From the NCBI GenBank assembly GCA_938023705.1, contig CALJDJ010000081.1, forward strand, positions 1 through 64,000: a stretch of DNA of 64,000 nt. Reading direction: 5' to 3'. The notes under the pieces were generated by a model, which did not search any database, had not been told where the DNA came from, and saw only the letters and a program-made list of their open reading frames with translations. Of this stretch, positions 1-8,103 are shown one piece after another (the first letter of the stretch is position 1; each line of letters opens with the position of its first letter). The position numbers and the translations under genes were made by a program. This stretch comes from an uncultured Collinsella sp. (lineage in GTDB: Bacteria > Actinomycetota > Coriobacteriia > Coriobacteriales > Coriobacteriaceae).

Positions 1-115
1 GGACTTGCAGCGACGGACCTCGGGACGCTCTTACACCACGTCTGCGCGCGCCACCTTTAGTAACAGGGAAATTATGCTTTTAAGGCCCTGGTTGAGCGCC
101 TGGGGGCGATTATAA
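1..115 (-). promoter_or_regulatory. Possible promoter and structured 5' leader of a gene beyond the left edge
   Basis: On the minus strand a TATAAT box lies at 114-109, and about 105 nt of GC-rich sequence runs to the window edge without a clear start codon. The leader has several short complementary segments, for example GACG near 40 and CGTC near 27. The CCGAGGTCC stretch near the edge recalls ribosomal-protein leaders of the L10 type, but I cannot fold it or see the downstream gene. No good -35 box is visible. Confidence 0.3.
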
Positions 116-144
116 CCTGTTAAATATGGCTTTAGCCATGCTAA

Positions 145-190
145 AACGCCTTGATAATGAACAGCTGTACATTATCAAGGCGTTCTTTTG
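145..190. terminator. Bidirectional intrinsic terminator
   Basis: A perfect 15-bp inverted repeat (145-159 with 170-184) is separated by a 10-nt loop that is itself palindromic (ACAGCTGT). A T-rich tail follows on the plus strand and an A-rich flank precedes it. It sits between the leftward leader and the tail of the tatD gene, so it can end transcripts from either side. Bases 191-253 hold nothing else I can recognise. Confidence 0.7.
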
Positions 191-253
191 TCACAATATA
201 ATGCTACTAGCTTTGCAGCAGTACTCATATTTGGCGTTTTTTGCCCACCGGGG

Positions 254-1036
254 TCAGTTGAAGTCAAATATGGAGTGCGAATTTCCTAAAACGGTTGATT
301 CGACGCTCTCCTCGGCGCAGTTTTTAAGTTCGGCGATGTGCAGGGAGGCGCTTTTTAGCGATGTGATGAGCTGTCGCGCGCTTGCATCTGCTTGCGGTTC
401 GGCTGGAGCGTCGGTTTCGAGCAGCAGACGGTCGAGTGGGATCTGTCGGGCGTATTCACGACCGCGCTTGGTAGCGAGCATCCGCTCGTTCACGGAAAAA
501 TAGCAGCCTGCGTTTCGCGCACGGTCGAACTCGTTCGAGGTGCCGCTAAACCAGTGGAAGATGATGGCGGGGGAGTTGGGGCTTGGGGTGAGTAATCCAT
601 ATGACTCAAGGGCGTCCAGTACGGTTCCTGCCGAACGAACAGCGTGAATTGATATCACGCGCCCGGCAAGAGGATAGTGCACGAGTGCATTACAGAGCTG
701 GTCGAGCGCCTGTGTTTGTAGCGGCTCGCTTCCGGCACAGCGCGCGGAAAAGTCGAGTCCGACCTCGCCGATAAAGCGCTCTTGTGCGGCGACCTTGCAA
801 AGCAGATTGATTTCGGCGGCACCGCATCGTCCGTCGGCGAGCCACCAGGGATGGAGGCCGATGCCGGCAAAGATGTTTGAACGGCTACGGGCGCGCTTGT
901 TGGCGCTTGCGAAGTCGCGCGGATCGACGCCGCAGTCAAAGAGACCCATGCCCAGCGCCGTCGCCTCGTCGGCAACGGCGTCCGGGCGAGCCATTAAATC
1001 GAGATGGCAGTGCGCGTCAAATAACTGCGGTGTCAT
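254..1036 (-). CDS. TatD family metal-dependent hydrolase (putative 3'-5' DNase)
   Basis: This 260-aa protein has the TatD metal-site pattern: DAHCHLD at the N-terminus (His9, His11), GEVGLD in the middle, IHAVRS and FHWFSG histidines, and a late LLLETDAP aspartate. TatD proteins are cytoplasmic Mg-dependent exonucleases acting on single-stranded DNA or RNA, often in DNA repair. I start at the ATG at 1036 because the frame opens further upstream only as low-complexity Arg/Ala sequence overlapping tcdA. It lies 14 bp downstream of tcdA and is probably co-transcribed with it. The family is secure, the exact substrate is not. Confidence 0.88.
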   Translation of the reverse strand: MTPQLFDAHCHLDLMARPDAVADEATALGMGLFDCGVDPRDFASANKRARSRSNIFAGIGLHPWWLADGRCGAAEINLLCKVAAQERFIGEVGLDFSARCAGSEPLQTQALDQLCNALVHYPLAGRVISIHAVRSAGTVLDALESYGLLTPSPNSPAIIFHWFSGTSNEFDRARNAGCYFSVNERMLATKRGREYARQIPLDRLLLETDAPAEPQADASARQLITSLKSASLHIAELKNCAEESVESTVLGNSHSIFDFN

Positions 1037-1050
1037 TGCGGCACATCTCG

Positions 1051-1854
1051 TTAATCTAGGCGCTGGCCGTCGGCGCGCACGCGCTCGCACCCGCGCCCAC
1101 TGATCTGGCGTATAACCTCGCCGGCGATCATCTGGCCCATGATGGGCGGCATAAAGCTCGCGGTTCCCAGCTCGGTGCGCTCGTGGATGTTGGAAGGGTC
1201 GCGGGGCTGGGTTTTAACCGATTCCTCGCAGCTAAACAGCACGTGCAGGCTCTTGATGCCGCGCTTTTTGCACTCTTTGCGCATGATGCGGCTCATGGGG
1301 TCGCGCACGGTGTCAAAGATATCGGCAAAACGCAAGCATTCGGGATGCAGCTTGTTGGCCCCGCCCATAGAGCTAACCAAACGAATGTCGTGATCTTGAG
1401 CATATTTGGCAATGGTGAGCTTGGCCGAGATGGTGTCGATGGCGTCGACGACGTAGTCGAGCTTGCCGCCCGTCTGCTCCAAAACGCTCGCGAAGAAATC
1501 ATCGATGTTGTCGCTCAGCAGGTATTCGGTACGTTTGATAACGGTGGCGGCAGGATTGATATCGTGGATCATGGCTTCCATAACATCGACCTTGCGCTTG
1601 CCGATGGTGCTGTGAAAGGCGATGGCCTGGCGATTGATATTGCTGGGCGCGATGATGTCCTTGTCCAGAATTACAAAATGACCAATGCCGCCGCGGGCGA
1701 GTGCCTCGCAGCAGTTGGAGCCCACACCTCCGCAGCCGAGTACCAGCACCGTGGCATCGGCGAGCTTGTCGAGTGCCTCGCGGCCCATGATGATCTCGAG
1801 CTTGGCATCGCGCGTCTCGTTGGGAGTTGCGGCTGTGGTTTCGGTCATAGACAT
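1051..1854 (-). CDS. tcdA: tRNA threonylcarbamoyladenosine dehydratase
   Basis: This 267-aa E1-like (ThiF/MoeB/HesA fold) protein matches TcdA/CsdL. It carries the nucleotide-binding motif GCGGVGS at residues 40-46, the INRQ motif that follows the DKD segment, and the family C-terminal region with EECKKRGI-like basic residues and a late GTASFMPPIMGQ motif. TcdA uses ATP to cyclise t6A37 to ct6A in ANN-decoding tRNAs, in the cytoplasm. It is the first gene of a likely two-gene unit with the tatD-like gene. A TATAAT box lies about 40 nt upstream of its ATG. Confidence 0.9.
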   Translation of the reverse strand: MSMTETTAATPNETRDAKLEIIMGREALDKLADATVLVLGCGGVGSNCCEALARGGIGHFVILDKDIIAPSNINRQAIAFHSTIGKRKVDVMEAMIHDINPAATVIKRTEYLLSDNIDDFFASVLEQTGGKLDYVVDAIDTISAKLTIAKYAQDHDIRLVSSMGGANKLHPECLRFADIFDTVRDPMSRIMRKECKKRGIKSLHVLFSCEESVKTQPRDPSNIHERTELGTASFMPPIMGQMIAGEVIRQISGRGCERVRADGQRLD

Positions 1855-1892
1855 CCTCCGATGGGGAAGCGAATCGTGTTTTAGCTATCGCC

Positions 1893-1898
1893 ATTATA
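1893..1898 (-). promoter_or_regulatory. -10 box upstream of tcdA
   Basis: A perfect TATAAT is read on the minus strand, 39 nt before the tcdA start. No convincing TTGACA-like box is found at 16-18 bp spacing, so only the -10 is proposed. Confidence 0.45.
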
Positions 1899-2055
1899 GG
1901 TATTATCGCGATTCCATTTGAGCCCTAGGGGCTTGTTGAAATGAGGCAGTGATTCGCATAAGATGAAGCAGATGGCACCCGTTGCAGCGGGTTGGCCAAC
2001 TCCCAAACACGTTTGTAGCGTGAGAAGTGGCCGTCTTCGCATTACGCGGGGGCGG

Positions 2056-2142
2056 CTATTTCATTCGACCTCCAATGTGGATGCCGAGCTCCACAGCCGC
2101 GATTACAAGCAACAACAACGTCAGGACATCGTTAATACTCAT
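2056..2142 (-). CDS. 28-residue hydrophobic peptide, holin-like/type I toxin-like
   Basis: This small frame of 28 codons has a very good ribosome binding site (AAGAAGGAG, 7 nt before the ATG at 2142). The peptide starts MSINDVLTLLLL, has one predicted membrane helix of about 18 residues and ends in a short basic tail (GGRMK). Length, N-terminal acidic residue, single helix and basic end resemble the putative holin-like toxins often found as type I toxin genes, whose peptides insert into the inner membrane. An antitoxin RNA cannot be identified from sequence alone. A small hairpin (ACCCG/CGGGT) lies downstream near 1977-1992. It could also be a small regulatory membrane protein. I am confident that it is translated, less so of its function. 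Confidence 0.6.
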   Translation of the reverse strand: MSINDVLTLLLLVIAAVELGIHIGGRMK

Positions 2143-2245
2143 AGTCCATCTCCTTCTTGGGAAGAGGGAGCTGGCCCATCTGCTTCTGGACCCATTGTAT
2201 CTAAAAACGAACGAATGTTCTATACATAACATTGCTATTAGATAA

Positions 2246-2275
2246 TTAGACAAACATCTAAATATCGAGTATAGT
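2246..2275 (+). promoter_or_regulatory. sdpR-sdpI promoter with overlapping inverted-repeat operator
   Basis: A -35 box TAGACA (2247-2252), a 17-bp spacer and a -10 box TATAGT (2270-2275) form a good sigma-A-type promoter. The inverted repeat TTAGA-N6-TCTAA (2246-2261) covers the -35 box, which is where an autorepressor of the ArsR family would bind. The gene immediately downstream encodes such a protein, so autoregulation is inferred. Confidence 0.7.
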
Positions 2276-2309
2276 GTGCACGTCGCGAGAGATAGCGAGA
2301 GGAGGTTCT

Positions 2310-2588
2310 ATGCCGGGAGAAGGTTTTAAGGCGCTGGCGGATCCAACGCGGCGGCGCATTTTAGAACTGCTGCGCGAGGGCAATTGCACGGCGGGGGAGC
2401 TCGCCGAGCATTTCGACATAAGCAAACCGTCGCTCAGCCATCATCTGGCAACGCTTAAAAACGCCGGGCTGGTGACCGATGAGCGCCATGGCCAAAACAT
2501 CGTTTACAGCTTAAATACCACCGTCATGCAGGACTTGATTGGCTGGTTTATGGGCTTTACAAACACTGAAGGTGATAAGGATGAATAA
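2310..2588 (+). CDS. ArsR-family autorepressor, SdpR-like
   Basis: This 92-aa winged-helix protein has the ArsR signature: LADPTRRRILELLREG near the N-terminus, the recognition helix ISKPSLSHHLATLKNAGLV, and the wing (DERHGQNIVYSLN). No metal-binding cysteine pair is present, which fits the SdpR branch rather than metal sensors. The start at 2310 is set by GAGGAGG 5 nt upstream. Its stop overlaps the ATG of the SdpI-like gene by 8 bp, so translation is coupled. In Bacillus subtilis SdpR represses its own operon and is relieved when the membrane partner SdpI sequesters it. The same circuit is inferred here. Confidence 0.85.
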   Translation: MPGEGFKALADPTRRRILELLREGNCTAGELAEHFDISKPSLSHHLATLKNAGLVTDERHGQNIVYSLNTTVMQDLIGWFMGFTNTEGDKDE

Positions 2589-3285
2589 CGAAAACAAGGG
2601 CATTCACGCCACGGGGGTATCGTCGCGCGTGTGGATTGCACTGGTCGCTCTGTGCGTTGCCAATGTCGCAGCGCATCTGATAGTGATGCCGAGCCTGCCG
2701 GCGCAGATTCCCACGCACTGGGGCGCGAATGGCGCCGTCGACGGTTGGGGCCCTAGCTGGATGGCCTCCGCGCTCGGCGTGTTGCCTCTGGCACTTCTCG
2801 CGATGTTCTACGTCGTGCCACGCATTGACCCCAAGGGCGAGGCGTATCGGACCTCGGGTAAGTTCTATCAGGGCTTCGTAATCGCCTTCACGCTGCTCAT
2901 GTGTGCCATAAGCTGGCTGGGGGAGCTAACGGTGTGGGGCATCGTGCCGGTGGTAGGAACGGTCAATTTGCTGGTATCAGGCGCTATCGGCTTGCTCTTT
3001 ATTGGTATGGGCAACTACTTACCGCGCGTAAAGCAGAACTACACGCTCGGTATCAAGACGCCCTGGGCGCTTGCCGATCCCGAGAACTGGCGCCGTACGC
3101 AGCGTTTTGGCGGTGCCTGCTTTATGGTGCTGGGCGTTGGCCTGATTGTGATGGGCGTGGCGGGTAGCGTGCTTTCGAGTGAAGTCGTCGCCGCGGTGAT
3201 TGCGGTTCTGGCGTTTGGTTCAGCTGGAGCTGCCTACGTCTATTCGTATCTGCTGTGGCGCAAATCGCAGCGAGCCGCTCGTTAA
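2581..3285 (+). CDS. SdpI/DUF1648 family integral membrane protein
   Basis: The 234-aa protein has about six hydrophobic helices. The N-terminal part contains the DUF1648 motif PTHWGANGAVDGWG between helices 1 and 2, and the C-terminal half carries the SdpI-type repeat with NYLPRVKQNYTLGIKTPWAL. In Bacillus, SdpI is both immunity protein against the SdpC toxin and receptor that titrates SdpR. No toxin gene is nearby, so protection against a foreign peptide or envelope-stress sensing is more likely. It is translationally coupled to the regulator. Confidence 0.85.
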   Translation: MNNENKGIHATGVSSRVWIALVALCVANVAAHLIVMPSLPAQIPTHWGANGAVDGWGPSWMASALGVLPLALLAMFYVVPRIDPKGEAYRTSGKFYQGFVIAFTLLMCAISWLGELTVWGIVPVVGTVNLLVSGAIGLLFIGMGNYLPRVKQNYTLGIKTPWALADPENWRRTQRFGGACFMVLGVGLIVMGVAGSVLSSEVVAAVIAVLAFGSAGAAYVYSYLLWRKSQRAAR

Positions 3286-3350
3286 GGTTGCGGAAAACTA
3301 GCGTACGCAGTTCATAGTATGTTCCGGGGGATTTTTCCCAGGTAGTATTA

Positions 3351-3378
3351 GGGGGTGTGGGCAACCATGCCCCTTTTT
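3351..3378 (+). terminator. Terminator after the sdpRI pair
   Basis: A GGGG/CCCC-closed hairpin with an inner TGG/CCA helix is followed by TTTTT (3374-3378). It lies 66 nt after the SdpI stop and 91 nt before ettA. Confidence 0.5.
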
Positions 3379-3469
3379 CGTTTAGTTTCAGAGCTGGTTT
3401 CCTCATTTCGTTTCCACTAAAGCGAATCAAGAATAGGGAAACAGAAGGTAGAAAGGATAAAACAGGCAA

Positions 3470-5149
3470 ATGGCGGAGTTTATCTACCAGATGTATCAGG
3501 CTCGTAAGGCCCATGGCGACAAGGTAATCCTTGACGACGTGACCTTGAGCTTCTACCCCGGTGCCAAGATCGGCGTCGTGGGCCCCAACGGCATGGGTAA
3601 GTCGACCCTGCTCAAGATCATGGCCGGTATCGAGGAAGTCTCCAACGGCGATGCCAGGCTTACCCCCGGCTACACCGTGGGCATCCTGCAGCAGGAGCCG
3701 CCGCTCGATGACGACAAGACCGTCATCGAGAACGTGCGCATGGCGTTTGGCGATATGATTGCCAAGGTCGATCGCTTCAACAAGATCGGCGAGGAGATGT
3801 GCGACCCGGATTGCGATATGGACGCCCTCATGGCCGAGATGGGCAAGCTCCAGGACGAGATCGACGCCGCCGACGGCTGGGATATCGATTCCAAGCTCGG
3901 TCAGGCCATGGACGCCCTGCAGCTGCCCGATTCCGACATGCCGGTCAACGTGCTTTCCGGCGGCGAGCGCCGTCGCGTGGCCCTGTGCAAGCTGCTGCTC
4001 GAGGCTCCCGACCTGCTGCTGCTCGACGAGCCCACGAACCACCTGGACGCCGAATCGATCCTGTGGCTCGAGCACTTCCTGCACAACTATCAGGGCGCGG
4101 TGCTTGCCGTCACGCATGATCGCTACTTCCTGGATAACGTTGCCGAGTGGATCTGCGAGGTCGACCGCGGCCACCTTTATCCCTACAAGGGCAACTACTC
4201 CACGTATCTGGAGACCAAGGCCGCCCGTATCGAGGCTCAGGGCAACCGCGACGCCAAGCTCGCCAAGCGCATGGAGGCCGAGCTCGAGTGGGTACGCAGC
4301 TCGCCCAAGGCTCGCCAGGCCAAGAACAAGGCCCGTCTGGCTCGCTACGAGGAGATGGAGGCCGAGGCCCGCGCCAGCCAGAAACTCGACTGGACCGACA
4401 TCCGCATCCCTGTGGGCCCGCGTCTGGGCAACAAGGTGCTCGAGGCCCATCATCTGCACAAGGAGTTCGATGGCCGCGTGCTCATCGATGACCTTTCGTT
4501 CACCCTGCCGCGCAACGGCATCGTGGGCGTTATCGGCCCCAACGGTGTCGGTAAGACCACGCTGTTCAAGACGATTGTGGGCCTGGAGCCGCTGACTTCG
4601 GGCGAGCTCGAGGTGGGCGAGACCGTCAAGATTTCTTACGTCGACCAGAACCGTTCCGGCATCGACCCCGATAAGAACCTGTGGGAGGTCGTCTCGGACG
4701 GCCTGGACCACATGATGGTCGGCGAGACCGAGGTTCCGAGCCGCGCGTACGTGGCGAGCTTTGGCTTTAAGGGCCAGGACCAGCAGAAGCGCGCTGGCGT
4801 GCTCTCCGGTGGCGAGCGCAACCGTCTGAACTTGGCGCTTACGCTCAAGCAGGGCGGCAACCTGCTGCTCCTCGACGAGCCCACGAACGACCTCGACGTC
4901 GAGACGCTGTCCTCGCTCGAGGCGGCGCTGCTCGAGTTCCCGGGCTGCTCGGTGGTCATTAGCCACGACCGTATGTTCTTGGACCGCGTCGCCACGCACA
5001 TCCTGGCGTGGGAAGGCACCGACGAGAACCCGGGCAACTGGTATTGGTTTGAGGGCAACTTTGAGGCCTATCAGGCCAACCGTATCGAGCGCCTGGGCGA
5101 GGACGCAGCCCAGCCGCATCGTATCCACAGGAAACTTACCAGGGACTAG
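3470..5149 (+). CDS. ettA: Energy-dependent translational throttle protein EttA (ABC-F)
   Basis: This 559-aa soluble ABC-F ATPase has two nucleotide-binding domains and no membrane part. Domain 1 has Walker A GPNGMGKST (38-46), signature LSGGERRR (about 163) and Walker B LLLLDEPTNHLD. Domain 2 has GPNGVGKTT (about 355), LSGGERNR (about 444) and LLLLDEPTNDLD. The linker WVRSSPKARQAKNKARLARYEE is typical of EttA, which binds the ribosomal E site and gates the first elongation step according to ATP/ADP level. It starts at the ATG after a purine-rich leader (GAAAGGATAAAACAGGCAA). It is transcribed alone, ending at the hairpin at 5218-5246. Confidence 0.93.
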   Translation: MAEFIYQMYQARKAHGDKVILDDVTLSFYPGAKIGVVGPNGMGKSTLLKIMAGIEEVSNGDARLTPGYTVGILQQEPPLDDDKTVIENVRMAFGDMIAKVDRFNKIGEEMCDPDCDMDALMAEMGKLQDEIDAADGWDIDSKLGQAMDALQLPDSDMPVNVLSGGERRRVALCKLLLEAPDLLLLDEPTNHLDAESILWLEHFLHNYQGAVLAVTHDRYFLDNVAEWICEVDRGHLYPYKGNYSTYLETKAARIEAQGNRDAKLAKRMEAELEWVRSSPKARQAKNKARLARYEEMEAEARASQKLDWTDIRIPVGPRLGNKVLEAHHLHKEFDGRVLIDDLSFTLPRNGIVGVIGPNGVGKTTLFKTIVGLEPLTSGELEVGETVKISYVDQNRSGIDPDKNLWEVVSDGLDHMMVGETEVPSRAYVASFGFKGQDQQKRAGVLSGGERNRLNLALTLKQGGNLLLLDEPTNDLDVETLSSLEAALLEFPGCSVVISHDRMFLDRVATHILAWEGTDENPGNWYWFEGNFEAYQANRIERLGEDAAQPHRIHRKLTRD

Positions 5150-5154
5150 TTTGA

Positions 5155-5183
5155 TGTGGCAAAGGGACAGCCCCTTTGTCACA
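5155..5183. repeat. Short palindromic intergenic repeat (REP-like)
   Basis: TGTGGCAAAGGG and CCCTTTGTCACA form a 12-bp stem with one mismatch around a short loop containing GACAGC. It resembles the GGGACAG/GACCCC hairpins at 12994, 14225, 27476, 30106 and 59800. The 16 bases just after it (5187-5202) recur exactly at 59698-59713. Confidence 0.5.
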
Positions 5184-5210
5184 CGAACTTATGCTCAACC
5201 TGGAAAAATA

Positions 5211-5251
5211 AAAAAAGGCGGCGAACGTTTTTGTGACGTTCGCCGCATTTT
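5211..5251. terminator. Bidirectional terminator between ettA and the convergent gene
   Basis: A perfect 11-bp stem (5218-5228 with 5236-5246) has a 7-nt loop. It is followed by ATTTTG on the plus strand and by CTTTTTTTATTTTT on the minus strand, so the better U-tract serves the minus-strand gene ending at 5253. Confidence 0.85.
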
Positions 5252-5252
5252 G

Positions 5253-6560
5253 CTATTCGTTGGATTCTTCAACCTTGTCGACGGTCCAGGTGGCTCCGAG
5301 GCCTCCGGTGGTGTTGCGGCGGATGCGCACGGTGACTTCGTGGCGCTCGCCGGCCTGCGTGTAGCGCAGGGGGAAGATTGCGCGGTTTCGCGCGGCCTCG
5401 ATGGTGCCGCGTTCGCGGGCGATCCAGTAGTACTCGCCGACGATGCCGAGCGTGTCGGCGCCGTAGGGGAGATAGGTCGACAGCTGGTGTAGCAACGGGC
5501 CGGGGCAGAAGACCTCGGTTGCGAAATCGACGGGGAAGTCCTCGGGGATGGTCGGTGCTGTGGGTGCGGGGGCCGGTGCTGCTGCGGGTACCGAAGCCGG
5601 TACCGGTGCGGGAATTTGGTCATTGACAGGTGCGGATGCGGACTCGATGACGGGTGCAGACTCGGGCGCCGGTTCTGGCTTAACTGCGGAATCTGTCGGT
5701 TCCACGGAGACGGATGTGTCTTCAGTCTCGGTTTTGGCGTCGGCTTGCGGGGCGTCCTCTGCCTCGACAGACGGCTTTGTCTCGACCGGCGTGGATGCCA
5801 TGGTGGTGATGCCGGCGTTGGCGTTCTCGGGGTCATAGACGACCGTGAGCGAGATGGCGGGCTGCGGTGCCTCGGGCTCCGATGCCGCCTCGGTAGCGTC
5901 CTGTTCTGCGAGTTCTTCGGGCTGATCGTCCTCGGCCTCGTTGCCAAAGACATCGCTGTTTTGGAGCGCAGGCGTCTCGGGTTGGTCAGCGGCTTCTTCG
6001 GTTGTCGACTTGGGCGCTTCGTTGAGCTCCACAGTTGCTTTCTGCTCGGATATGACTTCGGGATCGGTCGTGGCGGCGATTTCGGGTTCGGCTTCTGCTG
6101 CTGCCTCAATAGCGACTTCGATCTCTGCCTCGGGCTCGGGCTTCGGCACAGCTTCAACCACGGGCTCGGGCTCAGGACGCTTAACGTGCTTGGGGCGCAC
6201 GGCCTTCAGGTCCTTCTCGCCGCGCTTTTTCTTTTTGTAGGACTGCTTGGCGCCCTTGGCTGCCTTGGGCTTGTCCTCGCCCTTGGCAAGGGCGGCATCC
6301 CAGGCCTCGTTGGCGATGACGGTGGCATACAGGCGACCGCCCTTAAAGACGGTCAGCTTAATGCAGTCGTCGAGCTCCTCGAGCAGCTCGCGCGTGGACT
6401 CGAAGCCCAGGTCATAAGCGGCCATGTCGCCAGCGGCGAGTGCCTCTTCGACCTGCGTCATAAACGTTTGCTTGCCGCATCCAATCGCATCGCGCAGCAG
6501 GCGATACAGATAGATGTGGTTGCCCAGCGAAAGCGTGGGCGTAACCATTGTCTTGCTCAT
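5253..6560 (-). CDS. Lineage-specific protein with conserved ends and an Ala/Glu/Pro-rich centre
   Basis: This 435-aa protein has three parts. Residues 1-95 form a predicted helical domain (LSLGNHIYLYRLLRDAIG, then FESTRELLEELDDCIKLTVF) that faintly recalls winged-helix or LOTUS-like modules. A lysine-rich stretch (QSYKKKKRGEKDLK) leads to about 230 residues rich in Ala, Glu, Pro, Thr and Val, which are probably disordered. The last 95 residues (FPVDFATEVFCPGPLLHQL onwards) look folded, with GIVGEYYWIARERG and a beta-rich end. No signal peptide is seen. The start at 6560 is supported by AGAGGAG. I do not recognise the family. A nucleic-acid-binding role is only a guess from the basic patch and the N-terminal fold. 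Confidence 0.75.
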   Translation of the reverse strand: MSKTMVTPTLSLGNHIYLYRLLRDAIGCGKQTFMTQVEEALAAGDMAAYDLGFESTRELLEELDDCIKLTVFKGGRLYATVIANEAWDAALAKGEDKPKAAKGAKQSYKKKKRGEKDLKAVRPKHVKRPEPEPVVEAVPKPEPEAEIEVAIEAAAEAEPEIAATTDPEVISEQKATVELNEAPKSTTEEAADQPETPALQNSDVFGNEAEDDQPEELAEQDATEAASEPEAPQPAISLTVVYDPENANAGITTMASTPVETKPSVEAEDAPQADAKTETEDTSVSVEPTDSAVKPEPAPESAPVIESASAPVNDQIPAPVPASVPAAAPAPAPTAPTIPEDFPVDFATEVFCPGPLLHQLSTYLPYGADTLGIVGEYYWIARERGTIEAARNRAIFPLRYTQAGERHEVTVRIRRNTTGGLGATWTVDKVEESNE

Positions 6561-6632
6561 GGCAAATCTCCTCTTTACACATGTAAAGCATCTTACCATC
6601 GCATGGCGCTCGCCATGACGGCGCCCAAGGCA

Positions 6633-6665
6633 AACGGGCGCGACCGTTGCCGGTTCGCGCCCGTT
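6633..6665 (-). terminator. Terminator-like hairpin after the Ser/Asn-rich membrane protein gene
   Basis: A perfect 11-bp GC-rich stem (6633-6643 with 6655-6665) follows the stop at 6700 of the minus-strand gene. The minus-strand tail is GTTTGCC, a weak U-tract. A second palindrome, CATGGCG-CT-CGCCATG, is at 6602-6617. Confidence 0.5.
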
Positions 6666-6699
6666 GTACAGGCCGGTTATCTGTGAGAGGCAAATGTGC

Positions 6700-7659
6700 T
6701 TAGTTGCCCGATGCCGTGCCTTGGCTCGAGTTGCCAGATGCCGTGCCGGACGCGGTTCCGCTCGAGCTGTTCGAGCTGTTGGTGTTACTGCTGTCTGCTG
6801 TGCCCGTTCCCGAAGTGGTGTCGCTCGTCTGGTCGCCCGTGCTCGACTGCGAACCGTCAGCCGTTTGGCTTGAGTTGGTCGTGCCGGACGGCGAGCTACT
6901 GTTGGCCGTAGAGGAATCGGTGCCCTGCGATTGGTTTTGGGTGTTCGAGGACGAATTGGCAGAGGCAGAGCTGTCTTGCGTGTCGTCCGTCTGTGCCTGC
7001 TGATCCTGCGACTGGGTGTTGCCATTTGCATCGCTCTCGGTCGTGCGCGACGACAGGATTGGCTCGGGACGCTCGCCCAGACCCTCACCGGCAGTGGTGA
7101 TAAGGATGGCACCGGCGCAGGCGATGACCGCGACGATGGCGATGGCGATCGAGAAGATGATGACCTTCTTTTGCGTCTGGCTGCGCTCTGCCGCCGCCTT
7201 GGCGCGCAGGCTGTTGGGGGCGACGCGCGCCGTGGTCGCGCGCCCCGCAATCTGGCGCATCTCCTGTGTAGTCGCGGCGCCCAGGTGCTCCTCGGCATCA
7301 AACTCAACGGGCTCATAGGCGCCGGCGGGGTAGTCGACGGCGGTGTGCGTGCCTTTGAGGGCTTCGGCGCTGGCAGAGATAAAGTGGCGGTAGACCTGCG
7401 AGGACACAACGGTGATGACCGAGCTCACGGCGGCGCCGATCACCGATCCGGCGATACCGATCTTGGAGGCAAGCGCGACGCTCGTGGCAGCAGCTGCGGC
7501 GCCGGCGATGATTTGGGGAATGGAAATGTCGTCGAACAGGCCCTTTTTGGGCGCGATGGCCATGGTCTGTCCGATGGAATGGTTCTCGTGCACGCCGTTG
7601 TTGAGCGCGGCCGGTGTCATGACGCGCGTGCGCGGCGCGTCGGTGTACTTGGTTGTCAT
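6700..7659 (-). CDS. Membrane protein with a long Ser/Thr/Asn/Gln-rich extracellular tail
   Basis: The 319-aa protein has a polar N-terminus, a Gly/Ala-rich hydrophobic region (about residues 48-85, IPQIIAGAAAAATSVALASK onwards), a cytoplasmic-looking basic segment, and a clear transmembrane helix near residues 173-195 (KKVIIFSIAIAIVAVIACAG). After it come about 115 residues made almost only of Ser, Thr, Asn, Gln, Gly and Asp. No LPxTG motif is present. The start at 7659 follows GGGAGGACC. The tail resembles stalk-like or glycosylated surface regions. The function is unknown. It lies upstream of the lineage-specific gene at 5253-6560, with the hairpin at 6633 between them. Confidence 0.75.
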   Translation of the reverse strand: MTTKYTDAPRTRVMTPAALNNGVHENHSIGQTMAIAPKKGLFDDISIPQIIAGAAAAATSVALASKIGIAGSVIGAAVSSVITVVSSQVYRHFISASAEALKGTHTAVDYPAGAYEPVEFDAEEHLGAATTQEMRQIAGRATTARVAPNSLRAKAAAERSQTQKKVIIFSIAIAIVAVIACAGAILITTAGEGLGERPEPILSSRTTESDANGNTQSQDQQAQTDDTQDSSASANSSSNTQNQSQGTDSSTANSSSPSGTTNSSQTADGSQSSTGDQTSDTTSGTGTADSSNTNSSNSSSGTASGTASGNSSQGTASGN

Positions 7660-7833
7660 ACGGGGTCCTCCCGGTGTAAATCTGCTTCGTTTTATGTAGC
7701 CATCAGGGTACCCACCAGATGTGAATCGTACGTGACATTTAACAGATACCATCAACTCATCAAGGGGGCTTGCTGTCTTTGGTGCAATAGCTTGATGCTA
7801 AACTGGATTTACGATTGCGAGGTGGTTTACGTG

Positions 7834-8103
7834 ATGTACCCGTATATGACGTTCGAAGACGGTACCGAGGTCATTCATTCTGACCTGATTGCGGATGGCG
7901 ATATCGAAAAGGTTATCGTGCATTTTGAACGACCGACGGCAGAGGGCTTCGACTCCGCTCGTTGTGAGTTACCTTCTTACAATTGGACTATGTGGGAAGG
8001 GCGTTTCACCGACGAGGAGAAGCGAGGATTTGAGACTTTTCTGAGCAATAACGCCCATCTACTGTATCGCTACGCCGCAAACGGAGGAGCTAAAGTTGCC
8101 TAG
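7834..8103 (+). CDS. Small protein paired with a DUF4160 protein
   Basis: This 89-aa acidic protein (MYPYMTFEDGTEVIHSDL to AANGGAKVA) contains ARCELPSYNW and NNAHLLYRYAANGG blocks that I associate with small proteins found next to DUF4160 genes. I choose the ATG at 7834 with GAGGTGG upstream; a GTG at 7831 is an alternative. Its end overlaps the TTG start of the next gene by 8 bp. Small overlapping pairs of this kind are often toxin-antitoxin-like. Here the role is inferred from arrangement only. Confidence 0.7.
   Translation: MYPYMTFEDGTEVIHSDLIADGDIEKVIVHFERPTAEGFDSARCELPSYNWTMWEGRFTDEEKRGFETFLSNNAHLLYRYAANGGAKVA

Noticed and set aside
1..60. Possible T-box leader at the left edge on the minus strand
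   Set aside because: AAAGGTGG followed by GCGTCCC looks like T-box pieces, but there is no room for a stem I with specifier loop between the TATAAT box and this segment.
3122..5182. A 686-codon open frame antisense to ettA
   Set aside because: It is an antisense shadow produced by high GC and codon bias; it has no ribosome binding site or recognisable domain and runs across the well-supported ettA gene.
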